A program made the position numbers and the translations under genes. From assembly GCA_003263845.1 (NCBI GenBank), contig JYJN01000172.1:124001-188000 (forward strand): a stretch of DNA of 64,000 nucleotides, given 5' to 3'. Under the pieces are notes generated by a model. It was not told the origin of the DNA. It saw only the letters and a list, made by a program, of their open reading frames with translations, and did no database searches. The stretch is from Vibrio aestivus (GTDB lineage: Bacteria; Pseudomonadota; Gammaproteobacteria; Enterobacterales; Vibrionaceae). Positions 10,140-20,110 of this stretch are shown one piece after another. Position 1 is the stretch's first letter; every line of letters begins with the position of its first letter.

Positions 10140-10384
10140 AGGCAATCCCAATATTGCTATAAAATTTAGAGGGTTACTAACTTGCTTTGTGTTTAGGAAC
10201 TAATAATAAGCATAACTGAAAAAAGACAATAATGACGGATTTTAGGTCACATTCTGCTTGCGTTAAGTTAGTTAATCATTTGGCATAGCTCAAACTTTTC
10301 AAAAACCTTTACATTGGCATTTCATAAAATTCATGAATCTGTCATTATTTTATGGCTAGGATGAAGAGGAGTAGAAGAGAAAAA

Positions 10385-12136
10385 ATGATGATGAAAAGAA
10401 AAGAAAATAGAAGCGCCAGACTCGTACTAGCCCATATTAATGACACCCATTCATACTTTGAGCCAACTTCCTTACAATTAACATTAGAGGTTGATGATCA
10501 ACCGTAACGCCTTACGTCAGTGCCGGAGGGTTTGCGCGGATTGCAACGAGAGCCCACCAATTGCGCGATGACGCCAAACGCATGAATTCTGGATTTCTGT
10601 TTCTTCATGCCGGAGATTGCTTCCAAGGAACGTTATATTTTTCGCTCTTTAAAGGCAAAGCCAATGCCGAAATGCTCAATGCACTTGAAATTGACGCAAT
10701 GGCGCTTGGTAATCACGAACTCGACATGGGCAACGAGCCAGTGGCGAAGTTCGTTAAAAAGGTCAATTTTCCACTGTTAGCAGGTAACTGGGATCTATCC
10801 CAAGAGTGCCAGACTAAGCCATACACGCTCAAAGGCGTCGACAATGTGTACGATTACGTACCAAAAACCGAAACAGCGAAGTGGATTATTAAGGAAGTTG
10901 ATGGCGAACCCATTGCCATATTCGGATTATCTCTCGACAAGATGTCTGACATTTCCATCCCTGATGCAGATACACCGTTTGTAAATGCCGAGCAAACCGC
11001 AAGGAAGACAATATCTGCATTAAATGAACTTGGTGTAAACAAGATTATTCTATTGAGCCACCTACTATGATGCCGATATTGAACTCGCTGAAAAAGTATC
11101 GGGTTTAAGTTTAATTATTGGTGGCCACAGCCACCACCTGCAAGGAGACTTCAGCGACATCGGTTTAGGTCAAGGCGACGAGTATGGATTGTTAATCAAT
11201 GGTACAAGAGTTCTTCAAGCTGGGTTTCACTCGCTTACGATGGGCCACGCTTACATTGACTTTGCAGCTGACGGAACGATTACCAAGTTTGTCGGTAAGA
11301 ATGAATTGTTGCTAGGTCGTCGATTATTTTTGAATGCGAGCATGAGCCAAGTAGGAGAGGACTCTAGTTACCATAAGGCCTGTGGGTTGCTCAACAATCA
11401 CAATAATGTCGTAGTATGTAAAAAAGATCCTGATGTTCATAAAATCCTTGCAGATAAATACATCCCAAGAGTTAGGAAACTACAGTCGACCATTATTGCG
11501 ACAAACAACCAGCCCTTACGTCACATACGTATTCCTGATGCTCAAGGTCCTAGCGAAGTTGCGCCCTTGGTTTGTGAGTCATTCTATTACGCCATGAATA
11601 AGCGAAAATATGACGTTCAATTTGCCATTCATAATGCGGGCGGAGTACGTACATCATTAAATGAGGGTGATATTACGGTTGCCGATGTTGCCGGAAAATT
11701 ACTTCCGTTTGCCGTTCCGATCGGCATGTATCAGGTAACAGGGGCAACACTTGCTCAAGTTCTTGAAGGTGCTATCAATAACGCATTAAACAATGGCGTG
11801 GAAGGTACAGGATCAGGTTCTTATCCTTACACGCACAATCTAAACTTCCAGTATATCGCCGATGCACCAATGGGCAGTCGTGTGACTAACCTACAGATTT
11901 ATAACGAAGTAACGGGTTGGGAAAAAGTTCGACCGGAACAGACTTATAGTGGCGCTTCCTCAGCGTATACAATGAAAGGTAAGGAAGGTTTTGACGCAAT
12001 TGTGAATGTGGAGTCTGATCCAGTTGTGACTAACTTGTCCATGGCAGACTGCTTTATTGAATTGCTCACGGACCAACCAGAGAGACTTAACCAATCTTCA
12101 CATATGGTAAATAGTGTATGGCATAAAGGTTGCTAG
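10385..12136 (+). CDS. 5'-nucleotidase/UDP-sugar hydrolase family metallophosphatase (two frameshifts)
   Basis: After repair, about 584 residues. The metallophosphatase domain shows all metal motifs: HINDTHSYFEP, GDCFQGTLYF, LGNHELDMG and GGHSHH. The C-terminal 5_nucleotid_C domain has NAGGVRTSLNEGDIT, GMYQVTGATL and GSYPYTHN. Breaks: near 10504 (CCGTAACG, where CCGGTAACG restores QPVTPYVSAGG) and near 11064 (CTACTATG, where two missing G restore SHLGYDAD). Unlike UshA there is no obvious signal peptide: the start MMMKRKENRSARLVLAH is charged, so it may be cytoplasmic or non-classically exported. It is monocistronic and divergent from ybjD across a 245-base gap. Confidence 0.85.
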
Positions 12137-12173
12137 ATTTTTCTTCGATTAACTTAAATCGGAGACAGACACA

Positions 12174-12269
12174 ATGTGGAGTAAAGATTGGTTAGATATC
12201 GGAGTCGTTTTTCTTTGGATTAGTGTTTGGGCGTTACTCGTCTATTTCATGCCCTTAGCCGGCGTTTAG
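12174..12269 (+). CDS. Small membrane protein, 31 aa
   Basis: MWSKDWLDIGVVFLWIS continues into one hydrophobic helix and ends FMPLAGV. The ATG has a GGAG box 10 bases upstream, and a strong terminator begins 6 bases after the stop, so this is a bounded transcription unit or the last cistron after the 5'-nucleotidase. Single-span microproteins of this size are common but have no recognisable family; the function is unknown. Confidence 0.6.
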   Translation: MWSKDWLDIGVVFLWISVWALLVYFMPLAGV

Positions 12270-12274
12270 ATTTC

Positions 12275-12311
12275 AAATGGAGCAATTATTTTGCTCCATT
12301 TTTATTTTTTA
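12275..12311 (+). terminator. Intrinsic terminator
   Basis: AAATGGAGCAA / TTGCTCCATTT stem followed by a T-rich run, directly behind the 31-aa gene. Confidence 0.9.
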
Positions 12312-12344
12312 CTAGACGAACTCAAAAAGCAGGAATAGAATCGC

Positions 12345-12455
12345 GCCTGTTTGGGGAGTAGTCGCCTTTGGTTTACTTATCGTCATCTCGTTAAGCGTTC
12401 GCTTATCCGGTAAGTATAAGTTAAGAAGTTTTTCTTATCTTCGACAAGACCAACG
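12345..12455 (+). ncRNA. yybP-ykoY (manganese) riboswitch upstream of alx/terC
   Basis: The leader contains the signature box GGGGAGTAG at 12353-12361 and the conserved 3' element GACAAGACCA at 12443-12452, with a central CGTCATCTC and GGTAAGTA between them. These are the hallmarks of the yybP-ykoY Mn2+ riboswitch, known upstream of alx and mntP in E. coli (where the alx element also responds to pH). About 120 bases separate it from the start codon, leaving room for an expression platform. The match is by eye; a covariance search would settle it. Confidence 0.85.
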
Positions 12456-12572
12456 CAATCATGGTTTCGCTTTGTTCTCATCCTGTATAAATGCAGCGGG
12501 ATTACTTTGCGAAGCGCTTTATGTTTGCGAAAGGTCTCACTTACCAAAAAGATCTTTCGCCTTGGAGGATCT

Positions 12573-13523
12573 ATGACTCTAACTCATTACCTATTATTTG
12601 CTGTCTTCACTTTCTCATTAGTTTGCATTGATATTTGGCAAACAAGAGGCGGTGCTATCTCGCTTAAAAAAGCAATCACCTGGAGCGTCTTTTGGTTTGG
12701 TCTAGCGTTCGTATTCGCTGGAGTACTCTACTTGTACTGGGATTGGTTGGTACCTGGCAGTGATTACACGCCGCAATCAGCAACCTTATCGTTCGTTACA
12801 GGCTACTTACTAGAGAAGTCCCTAAGTGTTGATAACTTATTTGTATTCGCAATTATCTTCCACCAATACGCAGTACCAGAACATTTGCGTCCGAGAGCGT
12901 TACTTTGGGGTGTAATTGGTGCTTTGGTGCTAAGAGCTATTATGATCGCAGTAGGGGCTCAACTACTAGAGCAGTACCATTGGGTACTGTACGTGTTTGC
13001 TGCATTCTTGATTTGGACTGGTATCCAGTTAGCAACAGATAAGGGCGACAGCCACGTCAGTCCGCTGCCTGAAAAGATGGTAAGACGTTTAATGCCGGTT
13101 TCTGAGAATTACGATGGCAACAAGCTATTTAGCAAAGAGAACGGCAAACGTGTCGCAACTCCGATGTTCATAGTGATTGGTGTCATTGCTTGTATGGATG
13201 TGATGTTTGCGTTGGACTCAATACCGGCAATCTTTGCTGTGACCCGTGAACCATTCTTAGTACTTGCGGCTAACGTTTTCGCGCTGTTAGGTTTACGTTC
13301 ATTGTACTTTGTACTTCAAAACATGATGGATAAGTTCGTTTATTTAAAACCGGCGTTGTCCTTCATCATGGTATTCATCGGTGTGAAAATGTGTTTAATA
13401 GGCACACCGTATGAAGTACCAACTTGGTTATCACTATCAGTGTTGCTTCTGACTATGGCCGTTGCGGTTATCGCTTCTATACAAAAACAAAAGTCATTAA
13501 AAGATTCACTTGATTTAGGTTAA
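12573..13523 (+). CDS. alx: TerC/Alx family membrane protein
   Basis: A 316-residue integral membrane protein with about nine helices. Family motifs are GYLLEKSLSVDNLFVFAIIF (conserved acidic membrane residues E and D) and the second acidic site CMDVMFALDSIPAIFAVT. In E. coli Alx is linked to manganese export and alkaline response. I chose the ATG at 12573 over an upstream in-frame start because of the perfect GGAGG box at 12564-12568. The riboswitch in the leader supports Mn2+-controlled expression. A terminator follows. Confidence 0.92.
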   Translation: MTLTHYLLFAVFTFSLVCIDIWQTRGGAISLKKAITWSVFWFGLAFVFAGVLYLYWDWLVPGSDYTPQSATLSFVTGYLLEKSLSVDNLFVFAIIFHQYAVPEHLRPRALLWGVIGALVLRAIMIAVGAQLLEQYHWVLYVFAAFLIWTGIQLATDKGDSHVSPLPEKMVRRLMPVSENYDGNKLFSKENGKRVATPMFIVIGVIACMDVMFALDSIPAIFAVTREPFLVLAANVFALLGLRSLYFVLQNMMDKFVYLKPALSFIMVFIGVKMCLIGTPYEVPTWLSLSVLLLTMAVAVIASIQKQKSLKDSLDLG

Positions 13524-13536
13524 CTCAGCTAATGGG

Positions 13537-13562
13537 AACCCTCCAAGCAGTGGAGGGTTTTT
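13537..13562 (+). terminator. Intrinsic terminator of alx
   Basis: AACCCTCC / GGAGGGTT stem followed by a T run, 13 bases after the stop. The 294-base stretch between alx and 13818 otherwise shows only AT-rich promoter-like sequence. Confidence 0.9.
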
Positions 13563-13817
13563 CTATGTCAAGTTGTAAAATATTTGTATCAAATCGAACC
13601 GTCAAGGTTTGCTAAATGGATAAGATTGCATGGTTAAGCCATTTTTAGTCAATTAATGGCTAGTTGAGTGAATACGGAAAAATCGCACGAGTTAATAGAT
13701 TGTAAAATAAGAAAATCTAATCCGAATATCGAAGATTTGTCATTATTTAAACATCAAAAAATGGCCTAATATTCACTCATCAAAACGAATTACGAAAAGA
13801 TTTATAGAGAGGCAATC

Positions 13818-14009
13818 ATGGCACAAGCAATGCACATCGAAACAATCGCTACACCAACCTCTATGGATAAGAAAACCTACTCGGTTAACTTCAAAGGACT
13901 GATTGCACACTTATTAGATATTCTATTTGTCGACAATAGTCAGCCTCGTGCTTACTACTCAAGCGACCTATCTGATCACATGCAGAAAGACATTGGCCTA
14001 ACACGCTAA
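13818..14009 (+). CDS. Small DUF1127-like hypothetical protein
   Basis: A 63-residue protein with an AGAGAGGCA ribosome-binding site. The C-terminal half (YYSSDLSDHMQKDIGLTR) resembles the end of YjiS/DUF1127-type proteins, where a short helix ends D-I-G-L-[ST]-R; some of these bind RNA or respond to phosphate. The similarity is short, so the assignment is tentative. It is a stand-alone unit with its own terminator. Confidence 0.65.
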   Translation: MAQAMHIETIATPTSMDKKTYSVNFKGLIAHLLDILFVDNSQPRAYYSSDLSDHMQKDIGLTR

Positions 14010-14027
14010 CTAAATTTCAAGAATTTG

Positions 14028-14058
14028 AAAAGCCAGCTTAGATAAGCTGGCTTTTTTG
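14028..14058 (+). terminator. Intrinsic terminator of the 63-aa gene
   Basis: AAAAGCCAGCTTA / TAAGCTGGCTTTTTT, a strong hairpin with a T6 tail. Confidence 0.92.
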
Positions 14059-14109
14059 TGTCCAGGGACATTCCAATGAAGGCAGATGGACGGATTGAAT
14101 AGCACCAAC

Positions 14110-14133
14110 AAAGGCGCTCAAATGAGCGCCTTT
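14110..14133. terminator. Bidirectional terminator before phnA
   Basis: AAAGGCGCTC / GAGCGCCTTT, 27 bases beyond the phnA stop on the minus strand. Confidence 0.8.
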
Positions 14134-14160
14134 GTTATATCTGTCGAGAGTAATCTTTGA

Positions 14161-14718
14161 TTACTTCTTACGGCAGTATTCAGCGATAACATACATAGAT
14201 TGGCCGCCGTTCGCTTTACCAGAAACCAGTTTAGGGTCATCACCAATGCTGATGCCGCGGATAACAGTGCCTTGCTTGATTACTTGGTTAGTACCTTTAA
14301 CTGGCAGGTCTTTGATAACCGTTACGTCGTCACCTTTTTTAAGTTCAACGCCGTTGCAATCGAAAGGTTTATCATCTGCAGACATGCCTTTCATCGCCCA
14401 GTTCATTTGTTCTTCTTCCATGTACATCATGTCTAGCGCATCTTGCGCCCAACTTTCCGCATTTAGACGAGTCAGTTGACGCCAAGCCGTTACTTGAACT
14501 GCTGGTACTTGGCTCCACATACTGTCATTAAGGCAGCGCCAGTGGTTGATGTCTTGAGGCTCGTCAATTTCGCCCAAGCATTTGCCACACACCATGATAG
14601 CTGTATCTACCGTTACGTGACTGTGCGGTGGTACCGCGTAAGCCGTTAGTGGGTTATCCGAACCACACAATTCACATTTCGATCCACAGCGCTCTAGTAT
14701 AGTTGCTTCAGAAGACAT
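14161..14718 (-). CDS. phnA: PhnA/YjdM family zinc-ribbon protein
   Basis: A 185-residue protein. The N-terminal zinc ribbon is C-GSKCELCGS...VCGKCLGEI (two Cys pairs), followed by a helical region and a C-terminal SH3-like PhnA domain (CNGVELKKGDDVTVIKDLPVKGTNQVIKQGTVIRGI) ending AEYCRKK. The name comes from linkage to phosphonate genes, but no phosphonate genes are nearby and the molecular role is unclear. Complete, monocistronic. Confidence 0.92.
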   Translation of the reverse strand: MSSEATILERCGSKCELCGSDNPLTAYAVPPHSHVTVDTAIMVCGKCLGEIDEPQDINHWRCLNDSMWSQVPAVQVTAWRQLTRLNAESWAQDALDMMYMEEEQMNWAMKGMSADDKPFDCNGVELKKGDDVTVIKDLPVKGTNQVIKQGTVIRGISIGDDPKLVSGKANGGQSMYVIAEYCRKK

Positions 14719-14894
14719 AAAAGACTCACAATTATTAGGTTTAAATTACGCGCCTATTATCCACTTTCTCTTATGAAATAAAAGTAATAACCGCGACTGA
14801 TTTGGAATAAGAGCAAATTGCGTCACACTGTCACCTATTTCTTCCCGGTTTTTCTTGGAATAAGCCCTTTATCACTAATGATAGACATAGGATA

Positions 14895-16013
14895 ATGGGC
14901 AGCAAGTTAATCTCGCTTACTTGGTAACACATTGGAATTACTCGCAACACACCTGTTTGGAAAACCTCTAAGGTTAGAAGGCTCTTTGGCTGGCTGGCAG
15001 CAACTATATTGGGACAACACCTTAGTCTCTCAAATCGATGCATCGGACAATGACAACGATAGTACCTACATGCTTTTAGGCTGATGCAAGGGGAAACGCC
15101 CATTGAGTGTCGTCTTGAAGCACAGTTATCTTGGCAGCCGTTCCATTTAGGTTACAAAGTGATGGTTAATGGCGATCAAGTCGAAGATGGGGTAAGAGTT
15201 GAAAAGGATATCGAGAGACAAACACCGACTGTAGAACCAAAAGCTGAGCGCCGCTTTAGTCTAATCGGGCTCGTTTCATTAGGACTCAAGGCACTGAAGA
15301 GCGCCAAAATGATCAAAGTGGTCCTTGCTTCAGTCAGTGTCGCAGCATATTCATGGCTATTCTCGTTTGAATTCGCGCTGGCGCTTATTGCATGCTTGGT
15401 GTTTCATGAATATGGACATATCAAAGCGATGAAGTATTTTGGTATGCGAACAAAAGGTATTTACCTGATTCCGTTCGTTGGAGGGCTCGCCTTAAGCGAC
15501 GAAAAGATTAACACTCGTTGGCAAGACGTGGTTATCTCAATCATGGGGCCATTCTTTGGTTTAATGCTGTCGATCGCATTGATGATTCTCTATTGGATAA
15601 CAGGGTCTATGTTCTTCGCGGGCTTAGCCGTATTCAATGCTTTCTTAAATTTATTCAACCTGTTACCAATACTACCACTGGACGGTGGTCACATTCTCAA
15701 AAGTATCAGTTTCTCGATGAACAGTGTCACTGGCATCGTTCTTTGTACAGCAGGCGCAGCACTGGGCGTGGCAATCAGTTACTGGCTTGGTCTGACACTA
15801 TTTGGTTTCTTGTTAATCATGGGAACAATTGAAATTGTCTTAGAGTGGAAGCAAAGGCATTTTAGCCATTTGTTGCCGTTAAACCGATATGCCCAGTTGG
15901 TAACAGCTGGATGGTATTTAGGCACGGTAAGCGCGCTTATTGGTATTATTTGGTACTTTGCAGCAAAGGGCGATACCTTGTTGCAACTGCCGCTGATGAT
16001 TCTTGGTACCTAA
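14895..16013 (+). CDS. M50-family site-2-type membrane metalloprotease (frameshifted N-terminus)
   Basis: The catalytic domain shows HEYGH (the HExxH zinc site, in FHEYGHIKAMKYFGM) and the second zinc motif LPLDGGH (N-x-x-P-x-x-P-L-D-G-G-H), with several membrane helices. The membrane part follows an about 90-residue soluble N-terminal segment that is split over frames: MGSKLISLT from an ATG at 14895 with an AGGA box, then GNTLELLATHLFGKPLRLEGSLAGWQQLYWDN, then from about 15083 QGETPIECRLEAQLSWQPF. Breaks are near 14927 and 15080. If only the last frame is used, the protein starts at 15084 (309 residues) and loses the first part of the N-terminal segment. Substrate unknown. Confidence 0.8.
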
Positions 16014-16023
16014 TGAAACGAAG

Positions 16024-16047
16024 ATGGGGAGCTAAATAGCTCCCCAT
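16024..16047. terminator. Hairpin between convergent protease genes
   Basis: ATGGGGAGCT / AGCTCCCCAT perfect stem with a 4-base loop, between the M50 and M48 stops. The T-tracts are weak, so it is a likely but not certain shared terminator. Confidence 0.6.
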
Positions 16048-16051
16048 TGAA

Positions 16052-16843
16052 TTAGGCTTTGCAGTTTGGCCTAGATTCATCGGAGTTCGGTAGTACTGTC
16101 ATCTCTTGTTCTAAGTCTGAAATACGAGTGCTATGAGAAGGGTGGGTTGAAAGCAATTCAGGTGGTTGCTGTCCGTTGGAAGCTTTTGCCATATTCATCC
16201 AAAGTGACACGCTCTCACGTGGGTTGAACCCCGCTTTTGACATCAACTGTAAGCCAATGATATCGGCTTCCGACTCTTGTGTACGCCCATACGGAAGTAT
16301 CACACCGTATTGCACACCAACTCCTAGCGCAGCCATTGTCATGTCGCGATACTGAGCGTAATCGGAAGCACCAAGCGCGACACTGGTTATCTGAAGGCCA
16401 GTACTGGCAAGTTGCGATTGAGACAATCGTTCATTACTGTGCTCCGCTAGTACGTGAGCAATTTCATGACCAATGACGGTTGCGAGCTGATCTTGGTTAA
16501 CCGCCACGTTCAAAAGTCCGGTGTAAACGCCAATCTTGCCACCAGGCAAAGCGAAAGCATTGACTTGGTCGCTTTCAAAAACAACCACTTCCCACTCGTC
16601 AAAAGCACCTTGTTTTGGTACATGGGCAGTGATTGTGTCAGTTACACATTGCACGTAGTTAATCACCGCTTTATCCTTGCTCTGCGGTATCTCCTTTTTC
16701 ATCTCTTCGAAAGACTGAGCGCCCAAGTTACTCATATCTTGATCAGAAAAAAGGGTGAGTTGATTTCTTCCTGTTGGTGATGAACTGCATCCAACCAATG
16801 CTGCGCAAAGAGAAAGGGTAAGTAATTGAATTTGAGGCCGCAT
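16052..16843 (-). CDS. M48-family metalloprotease lipoprotein
   Basis: A 263-residue protein. The signal peptide ends in a lipobox (AALVGC/SSS), so it is probably an outer-membrane-anchored periplasmic lipoprotein like LoiP/YggG. The zinc site HEIAHVLAEHS sits at about residue 130, the third ligand region is ESEADIIGLQLMSKAGF, and LSTHPSHSTRISDL is the usual family end. The start at 16843 was chosen over an ATG four codons upstream because it has GGAG at proper spacing. The likely role is quality control of outer-membrane proteins. Confidence 0.9.
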   Translation of the reverse strand: MRPQIQLLTLSLCAALVGCSSSPTGRNQLTLFSDQDMSNLGAQSFEEMKKEIPQSKDKAVINYVQCVTDTITAHVPKQGAFDEWEVVVFESDQVNAFALPGGKIGVYTGLLNVAVNQDQLATVIGHEIAHVLAEHSNERLSQSQLASTGLQITSVALGASDYAQYRDMTMAALGVGVQYGVILPYGRTQESEADIIGLQLMSKAGFNPRESVSLWMNMAKASNGQQPPELLSTHPSHSTRISDLEQEMTVLPNSDESRPNCKA

Positions 16844-16927
16844 TTGATACTCCATGTCTTACTACAGGCTCGTCAGGTTTGCTTTATTCTATAACTTTAA
16901 CTGTCGAGAACTAAAACGGAAAACACT

Positions 16928-17353
16928 ATGTCTATATGGAAGCGTGAATTCGATCTCGCCACACTTAACGCTACATCAAAAAATACGCTCATTGAGCACT
17001 TGAATATCGAATACTGTAACATCACCGAGAATAGTATTTCAGCGACGATGCCTGTCTGCAGTTTTACGCATCAACCTTTAGGCATGTTACATGGCGGCGC
17101 TTCAGTCGTATTAGCAGAAACCTTAGGCTCAGTAGCCGCCAACATGTGCGTGGAAGACGGCGCATTTTGCGTGGGGCTTGATATTAACGCCAACCATGTT
17201 CGAGCGATGAAAAGCGGAACAGTGATTGGAACAACGTCGCCGATACATTTAGGCGTATCGACTCAAGTTTGGCAGATAGAGATTACTGATGAGCAACAGC
17301 GTTTAGTCTGCACGAGTCGTCTAACCATTGCCGTTAAGCGACCAAAGAAGTAG
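16928..17353 (+). CDS. Hotdog-fold acyl-CoA thioesterase
   Basis: A 141-residue protein of the PaaI/EntH/MenI type. Conserved features are PLGMLHGGASVVLAETLGS (the HGG motif with catalytic Glu), GLDINANHVRAMKSGTVIGTTSPIHLGVSTQVWQIEI and a C-terminal RLTIAVKRP strand. Length fits single-domain thioesterases that hydrolyse aryl- or acyl-CoA. It is 8 bases upstream of a small Vibrio-type gene, probably in one transcript. The substrate cannot be told from sequence. Confidence 0.9.
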   Translation: MSIWKREFDLATLNATSKNTLIEHLNIEYCNITENSISATMPVCSFTHQPLGMLHGGASVVLAETLGSVAANMCVEDGAFCVGLDINANHVRAMKSGTVIGTTSPIHLGVSTQVWQIEITDEQQRLVCTSRLTIAVKRPKK

Positions 17354-17361
17354 GGCACATT

Positions 17362-17592
17362 ATGGTAATCGAGTTTGAATTTGGAAAAATCATCGTCACG
17401 CCACATGAAGTGGTGGTGCGCCTTTCGGCCCCTCACAGTGCCAGTTTGCATGCTCATCCAGACGCCTTAACGTTAATAGGTAAAGGTGCGAATGTGTTAC
17501 TTGCAAATGCCAGTGATACAAAATGGTCTATTAAATTGTCAGAACAACAGCTACAAACGCTGTCCGACGAGCTATGTATTCCTTTTGAATAA
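17362..17592 (+). CDS. Small conserved Vibrio protein (DUF3389-like)
   Basis: A 76-residue protein starting MVIEFEFGKIIVTPHEVVVRL and containing ALTLIGKGANVLLANASDTKWSIKL. I recall this as the DUF3389 family found behind the thioesterase gene in vibrios; that attribution is from memory. It is beta-rich with no catalytic motif. Tight spacing suggests coupling to the thioesterase. Confidence 0.75.
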   Translation: MVIEFEFGKIIVTPHEVVVRLSAPHSASLHAHPDALTLIGKGANVLLANASDTKWSIKLSEQQLQTLSDELCIPFE

Positions 17593-17735
17593 ATTGCTAT
17601 TGAATAGAGTATTGTCGAGTAGATCGTCATCGAATAGCTTTTCACCATAAAGATCAAAGTTTCGATCGTATTGCTTGCTCTTATTTCAAAAATGGGAAAC
17701 TATTGGTATATCGCCGTTATTGAGATTTCCCCTTT

Positions 17736-19438
17736 ATGAGCAGTCCTCGTCTTCGCGTTCAATTTGAAACCCTATTCGAACACTATAATGGTAAAGATTC
17801 TGGAGCCCAGCTCGATGATATTACCGAGATTTTGTTTTGTACTCGTCGTAACGCTCGAATCGTACTCAACAAAATGGAAGAAGAGGGCTGGATTGAGTGG
17901 CATCCAGCAGCGGGCCGAGGCAAGCTCTCACAACTAATATTTAAGCGCAGCCGAAGTGATGTCAGTGAGAATTTGGCTCGTCGTTATTTAGAAGAAGGGA
18001 AAATTGAGCAAGCGCTGAATGTTTTAGACCGCGATACAGCGAAGCTATCGCGAGTTGTAGAAAGCTATTTAGGTGTATCTCATCATCATGGTGAACAGGT
18101 TGTCAGGCTGCCTTACTACCGTGCTCTTTCAATGCTCAATCCTCTTAAGCCTATGCGCCGCTCAGAGCTTCATATTGCGCGACAAATATTCAGTGGTTTG
18201 ACACGGTTAGATGAAAACGATCAATTAGGCCCGGACTTAGCTCACAGCTGGGAAAGCCTTTCTCCGGAACATTGGCGTTTTTACATTCGACCTGGGGTAC
18301 GTTTTCACAACGGCCAGCCCTTAACCGTTGATGACATTATTGAGAGTATTCAAGAATTCTCCTCAATGCGGTTGTTTGAGCACATCGAGAGTTTAAGTGA
18401 ACCAAGTGATTGGGTGTTAGATATCAAACTCAACAAGCCAGATGTACAGCTGCCGCTTTTACTGACGGAATCTTGTGCAAAGGTATTACTGCCTAAAGCA
18501 GACCGCAGCGACCAATTTGATACATTTCCCATCGGAACCGGGCCGTACAAAGTCATGCAGAACGACGAGAAACGCCTCGTAATCCAAGCAAACGACAATT
18601 ACTTTGCTTCCGCCCGCTTATCGACCGCGTCGAGGTATGGGTAATTGACGAAGTGCACTCTTCAATTGTATTCCCAAGTTTATCTGGACCGATAAAGCCC
18701 GATACAACCACTGTGACCGAAGATGTTGCCCTCGATCCGGGTTGCACATTCTTGCTATTGAATAGGCGCTCTGGTTTAGCCAAAGATAGTCGTTGGGCAG
18801 AATACTTTTCACAACAGCTCAGTTCATTGAATCTCTTTAGACACATCCCATTTGATAAGCTCAATGAAATAGGTGTCATCCCAGCACATGGCTTAAAACC
18901 CGGATGGAATCACCACCAGCAGTTTGGAGTTCCGAAGTCTGCGCCACACAAAGCGAAAGTGACGGTGGCATACCACGGACAACATCCTACGTTCCCGACA
19001 CTAGTGGATACGATTAAAATCATTCTTAAACAGGATCAACTAGAAGTTGAACTGATCAAGTATGATCTAACTATCGAAGAGCCTGATAGCGTTGATATTT
19101 GGGTGAAACCGATGGGAATTGCTACAGATAGAGACGACGCCTTGGCAGGTTGGCTCCTCAACTACAGCGACATAGAGCAAATGAGCCAGCCGGACACATT
19201 TAATCAGATGGTTACGCTAATTGATGAATGGCGTAATGGCAATATTGAAACATTTCCCGCCACACAAATCGGAACGACACTCGCAAACACGTATCAAATT
19301 ATTCCAATGTTCCATTGCTGGTTAGGTGTGAGTAAAGACCAGTGCGGCTCGCTACAAAACGCAAAGTGTAACGCACTAGGATGGTTCGACTTTAGCCAAA
19401 TTTGGGTCAAGCCTGAAATTGGTGGATTGAATGGCTAA
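17736..19438 (+). CDS. sgrR: SgrR family transcriptional regulator (one frameshift)
   Basis: Corrected length is 567 residues. An N-terminal winged-helix DNA-binding domain (LDDITEILFCTRRNARIVLNKMEEEGWIEW) is fused to a solute-binding-protein-like domain (LNPLKPMRRSELHIARQIFSGLTRLDENDQ...WRFYIRPGVRFHNGQPL). In E. coli SgrR activates the glucose-phosphate stress sRNA SgrS. The frame breaks near 18606: TTTGCTTCC should be TTTGGCTTCC, giving FGFRPLIDRVEVWVIDEVHSS and joining the two halves without loss. This is probably a one-base assembly error. The stop overlaps the next gene's start. Confidence 0.88.
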
Positions 19439-19682
19439 ACCAAACAAGAAAGGGCCAAGCCGTACCGTCGATATATTTTGTAAGAAGTGTCGAACTCAGC
19501 TTTTTAAGTATCGCAAAGGTGGAAAAGGCGCACTGGTTAAGTGCTTTATCGAACGTATTGTCACTGACTACACAAGCGGTGAATGCCAATGCTCAGGCTG
19601 CGGAAGTGAATTTGGGCGAAAAACGTTAATAAGAGGTACACCTGCCATTAAGTTTTCAGGCGGTAAAGTCACCATGAAGTAA
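19431..19682 (+). CDS. Small zinc-ribbon protein
   Basis: An 83-residue basic protein with two Cys pairs, FCKKCRTQ (about 17-20) and CQCSGCGSEFGR (about 51-56), forming a probable zinc ribbon. The start overlaps the end of sgrR by 8 bases, which implies co-translation. No named family recognised; nucleic-acid or protein binding is possible but not shown. Confidence 0.75.
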   Translation: MAKPNKKGPSRTVDIFCKKCRTQLFKYRKGGKGALVKCFIERIVTDYTSGECQCSGCGSEFGRKTLIRGTPAIKFSGGKVTMK

Positions 19683-19876
19683 ACCCATACTTTAACATTA
19701 ATGCAACATATTGGTACGTTAATCCATACGATAAATGTTGATTTTGTGGTCTTTGATCTAGATCCATTAATTCGCGCGATTAATAAATAAATTGTATCTT
19801 TCATTACCATAACTGTTACAATTTGTTTCACTTGATACAACTTATGTTAATGATTGATTTTAAATAGGAGAAACTC

Positions 19877-19954
19877 ATGGGATCCAGTTTGGTAATTGCA
19901 TTTATTATTGCTTCAGTAGTAATGATTAAAAAAGAGATGGCCGCAGCCAAATAG
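19877..19954 (+). CDS. Small membrane protein, 25 aa
   Basis: MGSSLVIAFIIASVVMIKKE... ending MAAAK: one hydrophobic helix with a short basic/acidic tail. A near-perfect AGGAG lies 6 bases before the ATG, and a strong terminator follows within 50 bases, so it is an independent unit. No family recognised; function unknown. Confidence 0.65.
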   Translation: MGSSLVIAFIIASVVMIKKEMAAAK

Positions 19955-20000
19955 CATTCCATACAGCCTCCAATTGTTGTAGATTTGGATAGTAGAAGCA

Positions 20001-20027
20001 AAAGTCAGCGAATATGCTGACTTTTTT
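20001..20027 (+). terminator. Intrinsic terminator of the 25-aa gene
   Basis: AAAGTCAGC / GCTGACTTTTTT with a 6-base loop. Confidence 0.9.
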
Positions 20028-20110
20028 ATTTTTAGCGGTTTCTCAATGGTTCGCTTAAGAAATCGATTTAGGCTACGCTTTTTATAACAAACCACGGAAT
20101 AAGGTTCGGC

